A stretch of DNA of 49,284 nt from NCBI GenBank assembly GCA_019244295.1, contig JAFASX010000153.1, positions 1-49,284 of the forward strand, given 5' to 3'. The stretch comes from Pseudonocardia sp. Lineage in GTDB: Bacteria; Actinomycetota; Actinomycetes; Mycobacteriales; Pseudonocardiaceae. Positions 16,673 to 26,054 of this stretch are shown one piece after another (the stretch's first letter is position 1; every line of letters starts with the position of its first letter). A model generated the notes under the pieces. The model did not search any database. It was given only the letters and a program-made list of their open reading frames with translations, and was not told the DNA's origin. The position numbers and the translations under genes were made by a program.

Positions 16673-17397
16673 AGGGCTGAGTAGAGATAGCTGTCACGGC
16701 CGCCGCCGGCGAGTACTCGCCCGACGATGATCACGGCGGTGCGCCGCACCCGCGCGTCACGCACCTGGGCGGCAATGTCCGCCAGTGTGCCGCGCAGCAC
16801 CAGCTCATCGTCGCGGCTGGCGCGCGCGACCACCGCGACCGGACAGCCGGCGCCGTAGCGGGGGAGTAGCAAGGCGACGACCGCGTCGATCCGCTGCACC
16901 GCAAGATGCAGCACCAGGGTTGCCCCGGATACCCCGAGGGTGCCCAGGTCCTCGCCCGGCGGCATCGGGGTAGCTCGGGCGGCCACCCTGGTCAGCACAA
17001 CGCTCTGGCTGACCCCCGGCACGGTCAGCTCTTGGCCCAGCGTGGCCGCCGCCGCCGCGAACGCCGGCACCCCCGGGGTGATGTCGTAGGGCACCCCGGC
17101 CGCCGCCAAGTGGCGGGCTTGCTCGGTGACCGCGCTGAAGATCGACGGATCGCCGGAGCACAACCGGGCGATCTCGTGACCGGCCCCGTGCGCCATGATG
17201 AGTTCGTCGACGATCTGGCCCAGGGCGAGGTCACGGGTGTCAATCAGTTGCGCCCCCGGCGGGCAGAAGGTCAACAACTCGGCTGGCACCAGGCTGCCGG
17301 CATACAGGCACACCGTGCAGCGCTCGAGCAGGTTCCGACCGCGCACCGTGATGAGATCGGCGGCACCGGGCCCAGCGCCGATGAAATGCACGGTCAC
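16657..17397 (-). CDS. cobM: Precorrin-4 C11-methyltransferase
   Basis: A 246-residue SAM-dependent methylase. VTVHFIGAGPGAADLITVRG opens the fold; then come CTVCLYAGSLVP, the RLCSGDPSIFSAVTEQ loop, DITPGVPAFAAAAATLGQELTVPGVSQSVVLTR (the CobM/CbiF signature) and a C-terminal TAVIIVG. It methylates C11 of precorrin-4. The start is the GTG at 17397, preceded by AAGGTG; a longer frame upstream overlaps the DUF6777-like gene and has no similarity. The gene follows the DUF6777-like gene by 11 bases on the same strand and faces cobIJ. In mycobacteria cobM adjoins cobL, which is not present here. Confidence 0.94.
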   Translation of the reverse strand: MTVHFIGAGPGAADLITVRGRNLLERCTVCLYAGSLVPAELLTFCPPGAQLIDTRDLALGQIVDELIMAHGAGHEIARLCSGDPSIFSAVTEQARHLAAAGVPYDITPGVPAFAAAAATLGQELTVPGVSQSVVLTRVAARATPMPPGEDLGTLGVSGATLVLHLAVQRIDAVVALLLPRYGAGCPVAVVARASRDDELVLRGTLADIAAQVRDARVRRTAVIIVGRVLAGGGRDSYLYSALRARE

Positions 17398-17408
17398 AGA
17401 TGGGCACC

Positions 17409-18185
17409 TTAGAGGCTCGGCCGGTGGCAGTACTTCAGCCCGGGGTGTTCCCCACATCGGCTGGGGCGCGTGAGCTTGCTGTTCTGATCGATGTCCAGGT
17501 AAGTGTAGTTGTCGATCGCCGACGGTGCCGGCTTGATGTAGGTGATCTTCGTTGGGGCGAAGTATTGCCAGCTGGTGCCGGCATAGCTGGCTTGTGGGTA
17601 ATGGGTCGGCCTGGTGAGCGGGTTTCCGTTGAAGCATTTCACGGTCGGCTCGCCGAAGTTGTTTACGAGCACCGCGGTTCCGGCCTGCAGCACGGCGGGG
17701 TAGGCAGTAGCCGCGCCCGCGTCGTAACCGTGTTCGGTGACGGCGACGTCTGAGCGCAGCAGGACCGGGTTCAGGCTGGCGACGAAGCCCGGGATATCGC
17801 CGACATCGATGCCAACCGCCGTCGCCCACGCGGTGGATTTGCTCTGGTCAGCGCGCAGGCTAGCGATCAGGTCACGGGCGTCACAGCTGGGTCTTGCGCT
17901 GTGCACTGCGTACAGCCCGTCGAGGTTGCCGGGAAACGTGCCAGTGGCCCCGAGCGGCGGGGTCACCCCATTTCGGTCTTGGCCCACCGGTGGCATGAAC
18001 GGGTGGGCACCGGGTGACGAGATCGCCTCGAGCCGTACATCCGGGGAAGACTCGCCGGGACCGAAAAGCGCCCACAGCGCGCCGCCCAGGACTCCCACGG
18101 CAATTGCCATGATGACCGCGACGATGTTTCGCTGCACGCGGCCGCCGCCTGGCGGTACCACCCGAGGTGGTGGCGTGTCATACAT
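17409..18185 (-). CDS. Membrane-anchored DUF6777-like protein
   Basis: A 258-residue protein with a short cytoplasmic Pro-rich start, one transmembrane helix (IVAVIMAIAVGVLGGALWALF, about residues 20-42) and an extracytoplasmic domain. The domain contains HPFMPPVGQDRNGVTPP, TFPGNLDGLY, SCDARDLIASLRAD, TAWATAVGI and PGFVASLNPVLLRSDVAVTEHGYDAG, then AVLQAGTAVLVNNFGEPTVKCFNGNPL. This order agrees with what I recall of the actinobacterial DUF6777 family. Two Cys pairs may form disulfides. Function is unknown. The placement 11 bases before cobM is probably a matter of shared transcription; a role in cobalt or corrinoid handling is not shown by the sequence. Confidence 0.7.
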   Translation of the reverse strand: MYDTPPPRVVPPGGGRVQRNIVAVIMAIAVGVLGGALWALFGPGESSPDVRLEAISSPGAHPFMPPVGQDRNGVTPPLGATGTFPGNLDGLYAVHSARPSCDARDLIASLRADQSKSTAWATAVGIDVGDIPGFVASLNPVLLRSDVAVTEHGYDAGAATAYPAVLQAGTAVLVNNFGEPTVKCFNGNPLTRPTHYPQASYAGTSWQYFAPTKITYIKPAPSAIDNYTYLDIDQNSKLTRPSRCGEHPGLKYCHRPSL

Positions 18186-18380
18186 CGTCGGGTGCCCTTC
18201 TGGCCGTGGTGTGGTTTGGTGGCAACCCTGGCAGCTCGGCCAGAACGCGGCTAGGGTGCCGGCCCCCGAAGTAGGTAGGGCTCACCCCTTGCGCTTGTCC
18301 CTGCTTGCCGCGACCAGACGGCCCCAGCGCCCGTTACAGTGGCACACGGCGTGGGGAGTAGACGGCGGGGAGCTGTCAAT

Positions 18381-18399
18381 TTCCTGTGAGAAGCAGGAA
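18381..18399. promoter_or_regulatory. Short inverted repeat in the PAP2 leader
   Basis: TTCCTG and CAGGAA (18381-18386, 18394-18399) are perfect 6-bp arms around TGAGAAG, 40 bases before the PAP2 start. It could be an operator or a small leader hairpin. The rest of the 254-base divergent gap (18186-18439) shows nothing I can support. Confidence 0.25.
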
Positions 18400-18439
18400 G
18401 GACTGCGCCGGTCTAGATGAGGGCGGCAAAGTGGAAGCC

Positions 18440-19105
18440 ATGACGGATCGATCAGACTGGCAGGCACTCCTGCCTGGGCCATGGCGCCGAGCGGCCGGCG
18501 GGCTGGCCATGGTGAGCGCGCTCGGGGTCGCTATGCTGGCCTGGCGGTACCACGACCAACATGGGCCTGGTCGGTTCGACCTCGTGGTGTACGACCAACT
18601 CGCCGCGCTCGGCCGACACGAGGGCACGCTGTGGCGGATCTCGCTGCTGGGTAGCCCGCTGATGCTCGTGCTCGGCACGATCGGGCTCACCCTGATCGCC
18701 GTGTTGTTGCGGCGCCGTTCAGCGGTCGCGCTGGCGCTGTTCGGGCCTTCGCTGGCCGCGATAATCACCGAGCTGGCGCTCAAGCCTCTCGTTGGGCGGA
18801 CGCTGGACGACGACTTGGCCATGCCCAGCGGGCACACCACTAGCGTCGCCGGGCTTGCCTCGGTCGCGGTGGTCCTGCTCATCGCCAGCGCCGGCTTGTT
18901 GTCCGTTCGGGCTCGGGCGCTGTTGGCCGCTGGTACCGCGCTTGCCGTCGCGGCGGTGGCGGTCTCAATGGTGGCCAGCCAACGGCACTATGCGACCGAC
19001 ACGGTCGCGGGCGTGCTGGTCGCGCTGACCGTGGTCGCGGTGCTCGCTCTGTTGATTGACTCCGTGGACTGGTTCGCTCGCCCGCTGGGCGGCCACTCCG
19101 GCTGA
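18440..19105 (+). CDS. PAP2-family membrane phosphatase
   Basis: A 221-residue integral membrane protein of the phosphatidic acid phosphatase 2 group. The motifs are weak at the first position (KPLVGRTLDDD instead of KxxxxxxRP), then clear: PSGHTTS for motif 2 and SQRHYATDTVAG for motif 3 (Arg and His followed by the Asp of the catalytic triad). About five or six hydrophobic helices surround them. Such enzymes dephosphorylate lipid phosphates such as undecaprenyl pyrophosphate or phosphatidyl-glycerophosphate on the outer face of the membrane. The start ATG at 18440 is preceded by GTGGAAG. The gene reads toward the MoxR/DUF58 operon and is separated by about 100 bases. Confidence 0.85.
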   Translation: MTDRSDWQALLPGPWRRAAGGLAMVSALGVAMLAWRYHDQHGPGRFDLVVYDQLAALGRHEGTLWRISLLGSPLMLVLGTIGLTLIAVLLRRRSAVALALFGPSLAAIITELALKPLVGRTLDDDLAMPSGHTTSVAGLASVAVVLLIASAGLLSVRARALLAAGTALAVAAVAVSMVASQRHYATDTVAGVLVALTVVAVLALLIDSVDWFARPLGGHSG

Positions 19106-19204
19106 TCTCCATCCGGACCCGACGTGTCCGACCTAATCGGAGCAGCCACAATGTTGCTGGTCCGGTGGTCCCCACATCACCGTGGGATCGGGAGGCCTAG
19201 AGCG

Positions 19205-20182
19205 ATGACGCAGCGACGGGAGGGTGGGCCCGCCACGGGTGCCGCCACGGTTCGCGTCGGTGGGCTGGCCGCGCTCCTGGTGCTGGCGGTCGTGCTGGCC
19301 AGGGCCAGGGCCAGCGGGTTGACTCCGCCGATGCCCACCCCGTCCGGCGAGTTCGTGAAGTCGGTCATCCGCATTCTGGCTGCCGCGTTGCTGACCTCGG
19401 GTGTGGTGCTGTTGCTGCGGTTTCGGCCCAGCGAGCGGCCGCGGTTGAAAGTCACTGGGTCGGCCGCGGGCAAGAAGGCCGTGTTGACCACACGCAACCG
19501 ACGGCTGCTGATCATCGCCGCTCTGATCGGGTTGCTAGCTGGGCTCGGTATGCAACTGCTGCGCGACACGGTGGACCCACCCATGCGCCAGGCCGCGCCG
19601 CGGCGGCCACCGTTGTCGTCAGTGGATTCCTCGGGGGCCGCGTTCGACCGGCCGCCCGTGCGGGAGACGCCCGCTGACCCTGGAATTGGCGACCAGCTGC
19701 TGATGATCGCCACATTGGTGACCCTGGCGGTGCTGGTGTTCGTGCTGGTGCGGCGCGGCGAGCTAGTGTCGTCCTCGGTCGGAGTTGAGGACGAACTTGA
19801 CTCTGATGCCGAGTCGAGCCAAGTGGCCAGAGTGATCGAAGCCGGTCGGGCGGCGGTACAGGACCAGGCGATCGCTGACTCGCGCCAGGCGGTGGTGGCC
19901 TGCTTCGCGGCGATGGAGGACGCCCTGGCCAGCCGGGGGGAAGCGGTAGCGCCCCGGGACGCGGATACCCCGTTCGAGATGCTCCAACGCGGAATCGACG
20001 GGTGCTCACTGCCGCGTCGACCGGCAGACACCTTGCTGTCGCTGTTTCGGGAGGCACGCTTCAGCACGCACCCGATGACCGAGCGGGACCGGACCGAAGC
20101 TGGCGGCGCGCTGACCGAGTTGCTGACGGCTTTAGGCTCGCGCGACACGGCCCGCGCTCGCGTCCGGAAAGACTCCCGATGA
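19205..20182 (+). CDS. DUF4129 domain membrane protein
   Basis: A 325-residue protein. Three or four hydrophobic segments are seen (AALLVLAVVLARAR, ILAAALLTSGVVLLLRF, LLIIAALIGLLAGLGMQLL and LLMIATLVTLAVLVFVLVRR). The C-terminal cytoplasmic DUF4129 region reads QAVVACFAAMEDALASRGE, DTPFEMLQRG, TLLSLFREARFSTHPM. DUF4129 proteins occur with MoxR ATPases and DUF58 proteins and are often fused to transglutaminase domains; this one lacks the transglutaminase part. The start at ATG 19205 (after CTAGAGCG) is preferred to upstream alternatives. The stop overlaps the next start (ATGA at 20179-20182), which makes this the first gene of a coupled operon of five. Confidence 0.83.
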   Translation: MTQRREGGPATGAATVRVGGLAALLVLAVVLARARASGLTPPMPTPSGEFVKSVIRILAAALLTSGVVLLLRFRPSERPRLKVTGSAAGKKAVLTTRNRRLLIIAALIGLLAGLGMQLLRDTVDPPMRQAAPRRPPLSSVDSSGAAFDRPPVRETPADPGIGDQLLMIATLVTLAVLVFVLVRRGELVSSSVGVEDELDSDAESSQVARVIEAGRAAVQDQAIADSRQAVVACFAAMEDALASRGEAVAPRDADTPFEMLQRGIDGCSLPRRPADTLLSLFREARFSTHPMTERDRTEAGGALTELLTALGSRDTARARVRKDSR

Positions 20183-20636
20183 CGCGAAGCATCGTCCAAG
20201 CCGGCATTGTGTCGTACTTCGGACCCGCCGGCACGCTGGTGCTGTTGGGGTTCGCCGGGCTGGCGATGACCCTCATGGTGATCGGGGTGAACGCCTGGTT
20301 GCGGTGGCAGCGCGGCCGGGTGCGGCCACCGGATCACGAGGCCAACACGGTGGAGGCTACCCCGGCATATCGGCGTTTTCTGGTGGCGGCGGCCTGGGCT
20401 GGCGGCTCGGCCAGGGACTGGGACTACAGCGTCCGGCCGGTGCTGGCCGAGCTGGTCGAGCTCGCGGTGGCCGAGCAGGAACCCAGTGCCGGTGATCCAC
20501 GGGCAGTGGCGCGAGAGCGCCTCGGTGAGCCGCTGTGGGCGTTGGTCGACCGTGACGTTCGGCGCTCGGACGACCGGTCCGTGCCAGGCGCTGGTCGGGA
20601 TGCGCTGTTGAGAATTCTCGATCGGGTGGAGAACAC

Positions 20637-20640
<4 letters not shown>
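20179..20640 (+). CDS. Single-pass membrane protein of the MoxR operon
   Basis: A 153-residue protein with one strong transmembrane helix near the N-terminus (GPAGTLVLLGFAGLAMTLMVIGVNAWL) and a soluble C-terminal half with AWAGGSARDWDYSVRPVLAELVELAV and RERLGEPLWALVDRDVRRS. Small proteins with DWDxxVRPxLxxL are commonly found between DUF4129 and MoxR genes in actinobacteria, but I know no function. Both ends overlap neighbours (ATGA at 20179 and again at 20637), so it is translated with them. It probably acts in the membrane complex served by the MoxR ATPase, which is inference from context. Confidence 0.75.
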
Positions 20641-21625
<985 letters not shown>

Positions 21626-21629
<4 letters not shown>

Positions 21630-22894
21630 GTGTCTGGGGAATCACCTGGGAGCCGGCTGGTTGGCTCTTACCGGTGGTCACCGCGGCCGCGTTCGTCGGT
21701 GTGGCGGTGGTGATCCTCGGCCGGGCGGACCTGGTGGTGTTCGTCGCTCCGCTGGTGGGGGCACTGGCCGGAGCCTGGTGGAGCGCCGCGCCATCTTCTG
21801 AGTTACAGGTGGACGCCGAGCTCTCCGCCGAACGGGTGTTTCAGGGCGACGCGGTGACGTTGCAAGTGGAGCTGGTCGTACCGGAAGGGGTGGAGCTGCT
21901 CGACGTCGAGCTGGACGCCGGTTCGGCGCTGCGGGCCCGGCCGCTGTCCTGGAGCCACACGCGGTCCGGTGTGATGCGTGGCTTGTGGGAACTGGAGACA
22001 GTGCGCTGGGGTCGGTTCAGTTCGTGGCTGCGGGTTGGGCTGCGGGGGGCCGGCGGGTTGATGATTGGCGAGGCAAGCTGCGAGCTGCCCGAGGTGACGG
22101 CCTTCCCGAGTGGTGATTCCCTCAGCGCCGTGCCTCGTCCCATGGAGCTGCCTGACCTGCTTGGCGTGCACCTTGGCCGGCGCCGGGGCCACGGCGTGGA
22201 GTTCGCCGGGATCCGGGGTTACCTGCCTGGCGATCCGCTGCGGTCGGTGAACTGGTTGGTGACCGCGCGCCGGGGGCGGTTGTACGTTACCGAGCGGCTG
22301 GCCGAGCAGGCGGCCACGGTGGTAGCGATGATCGACGCGGCCGGTGACATCCGTCAGCCTGGGGGTTCCACGCTGGAGCTTTCGGTGCATGGCGCGCTAG
22401 CGGTGGTGCGGGCATCGCTGCGTCGCGGCGACCGAGCAGGGGTGGTCGCGCTGGGTGGTGTCATCCGCTGGCTGTCCCCCGACCTCGGGCGCAAGCACCT
22501 CTACCGGGTGGTTGAGGCGCTGATTGACGTTCAGTCCGGCAGCGGCGCCGCCCCCTCAGAGGTGGGCAGCTTTCCACGGGCGGTGCTGCCCCCAGGCGCC
22601 GCGATCGTGGTGTTCTCCCCGTTGGTCGACGAACGGGTGCTCTCGGCGCTGGCTGACCTGCGCCGACGCGGTTTCGGTTTCGCTGTGGTAGATGTGCTGC
22701 GCGTGGAGCCGCGGCCGCGCCCGGGCAGTGACTACGATCCGATCGCGGTGCGCATGTGGCGCATCGGACGCCGGGGTGTCCGTCACCGGCTGGCCGAACT
22801 CGGTATCCCCGTGCTGGCGTGGCCCGAGGGTGCCGAGTTGGAGGAAGTACTGCGCCCGGTGGCGCAGCGTCCCCTGCTAGGGAGTCGGCGATGA
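21626..22894 (+). CDS. DUF58 domain protein
   Basis: A 422-residue protein with two N-terminal hydrophobic segments (GWLLPVVTAAAFVGVAVVIL and LVVFVAPLVGALAGAWW), an immunoglobulin-like middle region, and the DUF58 core: HGVEFAGIRGYLPGDPLRSVNWLVTARRGRLYVTE, followed by VVAMIDAAGD and RGDRAGVVAL in a VWA-like fold. DUF58 proteins are the usual partners of MoxR ATPases and may act in cell-envelope assembly. The start is the GTG at 21626, which overlaps the MoxR stop; a longer frame inside moxR is a shadow. The stop overlaps the next gene (ATGA at 22891). Confidence 0.92.
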
Positions 22895-23424
22895 GCACCA
22901 AAGCTGAGTTGGCTGCGACCACTGAGGGAAAGCCGGGGCTGTGCCTGCTGGCCGGAACGCTGATGCTCGCCGTACCGGCGACGCTCGCGCTGGTGGCCCC
23001 GCCGGCGGCCACGTCATCCGGGTCGGTCGCGCTCGGCCTGGTCGTGATGATTGTCCTGACGGTGGGGGCGGGTTCGGTAGTGGCGGCGACAGCGCAGCCG
23101 GAGCGTGCTTCCGTGGCCGGTCTGGCCGTGCTGTGTGCCGCGCTGGCCTTGGTATTGGCTCCTACTGAAGTCTGGGCGGACGGGCTGAGCGGGACGGCCG
23201 CGCTGGGTTTTTTGATGGCGCTGCGGGCGCACGCGGCCGCTCGGCGCGGCCCGCTCGACATCCAGGCCTGGTTGGTCGCGCGACGCCCGATGCTGGTCGG
23301 CGCGGCGGTGACCACCCCGGCCGCGCTGGCCGCCGCGCTGGTCCCTTCGGCCTGGTCGTTGCCGGTGGCCGGGTTGGTCGGGCTGGTCACCGCCGGAATC
23401 TGCGCGGCGCTGTTCGCTGGCTGA
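22891..23424 (+). CDS. Multi-pass membrane protein ending the MoxR operon
   Basis: A 177-residue, very hydrophobic protein with about five transmembrane helices (LCLLAGTLMLAVPATLALV, VALGLVVMIVLTVGAGSVVA, VAGLAVLCAALALVLA, MLVGAAVTTPAALAAALV and LPVAGLVGLVTAGICAALF). The short polar loop RAHAAARRGPLDIQAWLVARRP is the only conserved-looking part. I do not recognise a family. It starts with an ATGA overlap on the DUF58 stop and ends 7 bases before the convergent Uma2 gene, so it closes the operon. By context it is a membrane subunit of the same complex. Confidence 0.75.
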   Translation: MSTKAELAATTEGKPGLCLLAGTLMLAVPATLALVAPPAATSSGSVALGLVVMIVLTVGAGSVVAATAQPERASVAGLAVLCAALALVLAPTEVWADGLSGTAALGFLMALRAHAAARRGPLDIQAWLVARRPMLVGAAVTTPAALAAALVPSAWSLPVAGLVGLVTAGICAALFAG

Positions 23425-23431
23425 CGTGGAT

Positions 23432-24019
23432 TTAGCCCAGCGTGTCAAGGTCGAGGTGGGTGGGGAATGGGGTTTGGGTGGTGAATGTGCCGCGTACTGG
23501 TCCGGGGCCGCCGTAGCCGAGGTCACCAGCGAGGTGGCAGGCGGTCAGGCTGGGGCCGTTGAACGGGTCGATCATCCAGTAGTGGTTGATCCCGGCGTCG
23601 GCGTACTCGTTGCGTTTGATCATGGTGTCGGTACGTCGGGTGCTGGCGGAGTGGATCTCTATCGCGAGCACGGTGTCGGAGGCTCGTAGCAGCCCGCCCC
23701 TTTTGCGTACCCGCAGGAAGGCCTCTTTGGTGACGACTACCAGGTCGGGGGAGCGGATCGTGCCTGGGTCAGCCGGCGGTACCAAGCACAGGTCGATGTC
23801 GACTTCCACCAGCAGCTTCAGATGCTCGGGCACCTGCGGACGCAGCTGCACGGCGAGTTCCAGCATGATGTCCTGGTGGTCGGGCACCGGCCGGGCGGCC
23901 ACGAGGAGCGCCCCCTCCTGCAGCTCAATGTGGTGTTCCGCGTCTTCCGGGGTGGCGGCGTATTCCTCGGCTGTCATCGGCCATTGCCACTTGGGCGGCT
24001 GCAGCGATACGGCGGTCAC
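23432..24019 (-). CDS. Uma2-family (DUF820) putative nuclease
   Basis: A 195-residue PD-(D/E)XK-like protein. The N-terminal MTAEEYAATPEDAEHHIELQEGALLVA matches the usual entry of Uma2 proteins. The core is VEVDIDLCL, IRSPDLVVV (the Asp of the active site) and VLAIEIHSASTRRTDTMIKRNEYADAGINHYWMID, with Glu-x-His in place of the usual E-[VI]-x-S and the Lys that follows (TMIKRNEYA). This family is widespread and of unclear role; the fold suggests DNA cleavage or binding. It is a single gene convergent with the MoxR operon. Confidence 0.88.
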   Translation of the reverse strand: MTAVSLQPPKWQWPMTAEEYAATPEDAEHHIELQEGALLVAARPVPDHQDIMLELAVQLRPQVPEHLKLLVEVDIDLCLVPPADPGTIRSPDLVVVTKEAFLRVRKRGGLLRASDTVLAIEIHSASTRRTDTMIKRNEYADAGINHYWMIDPFNGPSLTACHLAGDLGYGGPGPVRGTFTTQTPFPTHLDLDTLG

Positions 24020-24110
24020 GGAAGTGAGTGTCGCATACGTCCGGTTTCAGCGTGTCTCCGGCGGGCGAGGCACCTTGCCTCAACCGGCCATGATCGGTGA
24101 AATGTGATCC

Positions 24111-25091
24111 GTGACGACGAGCGAGGGTGCTCTGTTGAAGACCTGTCGAATAAAGATCCTCTACCCGACGAACGTGGCCGGTCGGCCGGAAGTGCCCGCT
24201 GGGGTGACCCTGGTCGACTACAACCCGGCCGAGCCGATACCGCCCGAACATCACGACGCGCAGGTGCTGGTGTCGTGGGGCAGCAGTGTGACGCTGATGC
24301 GGGCGGCCGCCAAACAGCTCACCAATCTGCGCTGGGTGCAGAGCCTGGCCGCCGGCCCGGACGTGGAGCTGGCCGCCGGCTTCGGCCCGGATGTAGTGAT
24401 CACCTCTGGGCGCACGCTGCACAACGAGACTGTGGCCGAGCACGCGCTGGCGCTGATACTCGCCGGACTGCGCGGCCTTCGCCAGCTGATCCCGGCGCAG
24501 GCCGAGCATCAGTGGCGGGGTGAGTTCGGCGGGATGCGGATCGAAGGCGCCGACGGCCGAGTCGAGACGCTGTTCGGCGCCCGGGTGCTGATCTGGGGGT
24601 TTGGCGCGATCGCCGAATGCCTTGCGCCGCACCTGTCCGCGCTGGGCGCCCAGGTGACCGGAGTGGCTCGCCGCGCGGGTCAGCGAGCTGGTTACCCGGT
24701 GATCAGCGCCGAAACACTGCCGGCGGCGCTACCGGAAACTGACGTGCTGGTGATGATCCTGCCGCATGCGCCGGGCACCCGCGCCGCGCTCAACGCCGAG
24801 CGGCTGGCGGCGCTACCCACCCACGCATGGGTGGTCAACGTGGGGCGCGGCACTACCGTCGACGAGGACGCGCTGGTTGACGCATTGCGCGCGGGGCGGC
24901 TGGCCGGAGCGGCCCTGGACGTGTTTGCCACCGAGCCACTGCCAGCGGACTCCCCGCTGTGGGAAGCTCCGAACGTGATCATCACGCCGCACGCCGCCGG
25001 TGGGCGTCCCCGGCAGCACGCCCAGCTGGTCGCGGAGAACCTCGCCGCCTGGCAAGCCGGTCGTCCACTGCGCAACGTGGTGGCGCGCTGA
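24111..25091 (+). CDS. D-isomer-specific 2-hydroxyacid dehydrogenase
   Basis: A 326-residue NAD(P)-dependent dehydrogenase. The cofactor domain has VLIWGFGAIAECLAPHLSALGAQVTGVAR (GxGxIG-like, with GFGAIA). The catalytic triad is Arg in WVVNVGRGTTVDEDAL, Glu in VFATEPLPADSPLW and His in IITPHAAGG. HNETVAEHALALIL lines the substrate side. The exact 2-oxo acid is not predictable; several phosphoglycerate- and glyoxylate-reductase-like paralogues look like this. The start is GTG 24111. It ends in the hairpin facing dapA. Confidence 0.9.
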   Translation: MTTSEGALLKTCRIKILYPTNVAGRPEVPAGVTLVDYNPAEPIPPEHHDAQVLVSWGSSVTLMRAAAKQLTNLRWVQSLAAGPDVELAAGFGPDVVITSGRTLHNETVAEHALALILAGLRGLRQLIPAQAEHQWRGEFGGMRIEGADGRVETLFGARVLIWGFGAIAECLAPHLSALGAQVTGVARRAGQRAGYPVISAETLPAALPETDVLVMILPHAPGTRAALNAERLAALPTHAWVVNVGRGTTVDEDALVDALRAGRLAGAALDVFATEPLPADSPLWEAPNVIITPHAAGGRPRQHAQLVAENLAAWQAGRPLRNVVAR

Positions 25092-25103
25092 TCTGCGCCA
25101 CCA
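25078..25103. terminator. Hairpin between the dehydrogenase and dapA
   Basis: TGGTGGCGC (25078-25086) pairs perfectly with GCGCCACCA (25095-25103) around an 8-base loop that contains the dehydrogenase stop codon. The convergent dapA stop is 14 bases further. A two-way terminator is likely although no T-run is present. Confidence 0.6.
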
Positions 25104-25116
25104 GCCGAGCCAAGGG

Positions 25117-25968
25117 TTACCGCCGTTCGAGCAGACCCAGGTTCTCCAGCGCGGTACGTACCGTCGCTGTCTCCGACTCGTCCGCTTCGACCAGCGGCAG
25201 CCGCAGCCCGCCGACCTTGTGGCCGAGCAGGTTCAGTGCGGCCTTCACCGGCGTGGGGTTGGTGGTCACCATCAGTGCCCGGTACAGCTCCCGCAGCGAG
25301 GCGTCGATCTCCGCGCGGCGCTGCGGTTCGTCGACCATCCGGCGCATCTGGTTACCGACCAGGTGACTGGCCACCAGGATTCCGCCGCAGCCGCCGAGGT
25401 CGAGCGTGCGGGCGAAGATATCGTCGTTACCCGCGTAGATCCCCAGCCCGTCGATCAAGGCGAGATTGTCGTTATTGGCCTGTTTGACGTAGTCGATCCG
25501 CTCGATCTGGGCCAGCTCGGCCAGCACATCGTTCGGAATGTCGATGACCACCCGGGAGGGGATGTTGTAGAGGATCACCGGCTTGTCGGTGGCCGCCGCT
25601 ATCTGTCGGTAGTGCGCCATCAAGCCACGCCGGCTGGGCTTGTTGTAGTAGGGCGTGACGGACAACACAGCGTCCACCCCGAGCTCGGTCGCCCGTTCGG
25701 TCAGCGCGCATGCGTGCAGGGTGTTGTTCGAACCGGTGCCAGCGATGATCGTCACGCCGGGTGGCCGCTCCTGGCAGGCCAACTCGATGACGCGCAGGTG
25801 CTCATCGTCGTCGAGGGTTGAGGCCTCGCCGGTGGTGGCGCAGACCACGAACCCGTCGGAGCCGTGCGCGGCGAGATGATGCATGAGGTTGACGAACGCT
25901 CGCTCGTCGACAGCCAGGTCGGCGTCGAACGGGGTCACGATCGCGGTGAGCACACTACCAAGCGACAT
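25117..25968 (-). CDS. dapA: 4-hydroxy-tetrahydrodipicolinate synthase-type aldolase
   Basis: A 283-residue class I aldolase of the DapA/NAL superfamily. It condenses pyruvate with aspartate semialdehyde in lysine and diaminopimelate synthesis. Key residues are seen: Thr-Thr-Gly-Glu (CATTGEAS), the Tyr motif VTPYYNKPS, Arg in YNIPSRVVID, and the Schiff-base Lys in YVKQANND. The Lys context (KQAN in place of the usual KEAT or KDA) and ATTGEAS in place of GTTGES are atypical for the main actinobacterial DapA. Thus it may be a second copy or have a related aldolase role. No other lysine genes are nearby; dapB commonly neighbours the main copy. Confidence 0.85.
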   Translation of the reverse strand: MSLGSVLTAIVTPFDADLAVDERAFVNLMHHLAAHGSDGFVVCATTGEASTLDDDEHLRVIELACQERPPGVTIIAGTGSNNTLHACALTERATELGVDAVLSVTPYYNKPSRRGLMAHYRQIAAATDKPVILYNIPSRVVIDIPNDVLAELAQIERIDYVKQANNDNLALIDGLGIYAGNDDIFARTLDLGGCGGILVASHLVGNQMRRMVDEPQRRAEIDASLRELYRALMVTTNPTPVKAALNLLGHKVGGLRLPLVEADESETATVRTALENLGLLERR

Positions 25969-26005
25969 GGCTGCAACCTTGCCCGTTGGTTACCGGAATG
26001 TCGAG

Positions 26006-26038
26006 AGACGCCGTCATCCACGGGGACCGACGGCGTCT
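26006..26038 (-). terminator. 10-bp stem hairpin between the Cys-rich gene and dapA
   Basis: AGACGCCGTC (26006-26015) and GACGGCGTCT (26029-26038) are perfect inverted arms with a 13-base loop. It lies 17 bases after the stop of the Cys-rich gene and 38 bases before the dapA start. It probably ends the former and makes dapA a separate unit. Confidence 0.6.
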
Positions 26039-26054
26039 GATGGAACGCCAACCG

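Noticed and set aside
17398..17829. 144-codon N-terminal extension of CobM
   Set aside because: It is an antiparallel-free shadow inside the DUF6777-like gene on the same strand; the GTG at 17397 with AAGGTG gives a normal CobM.
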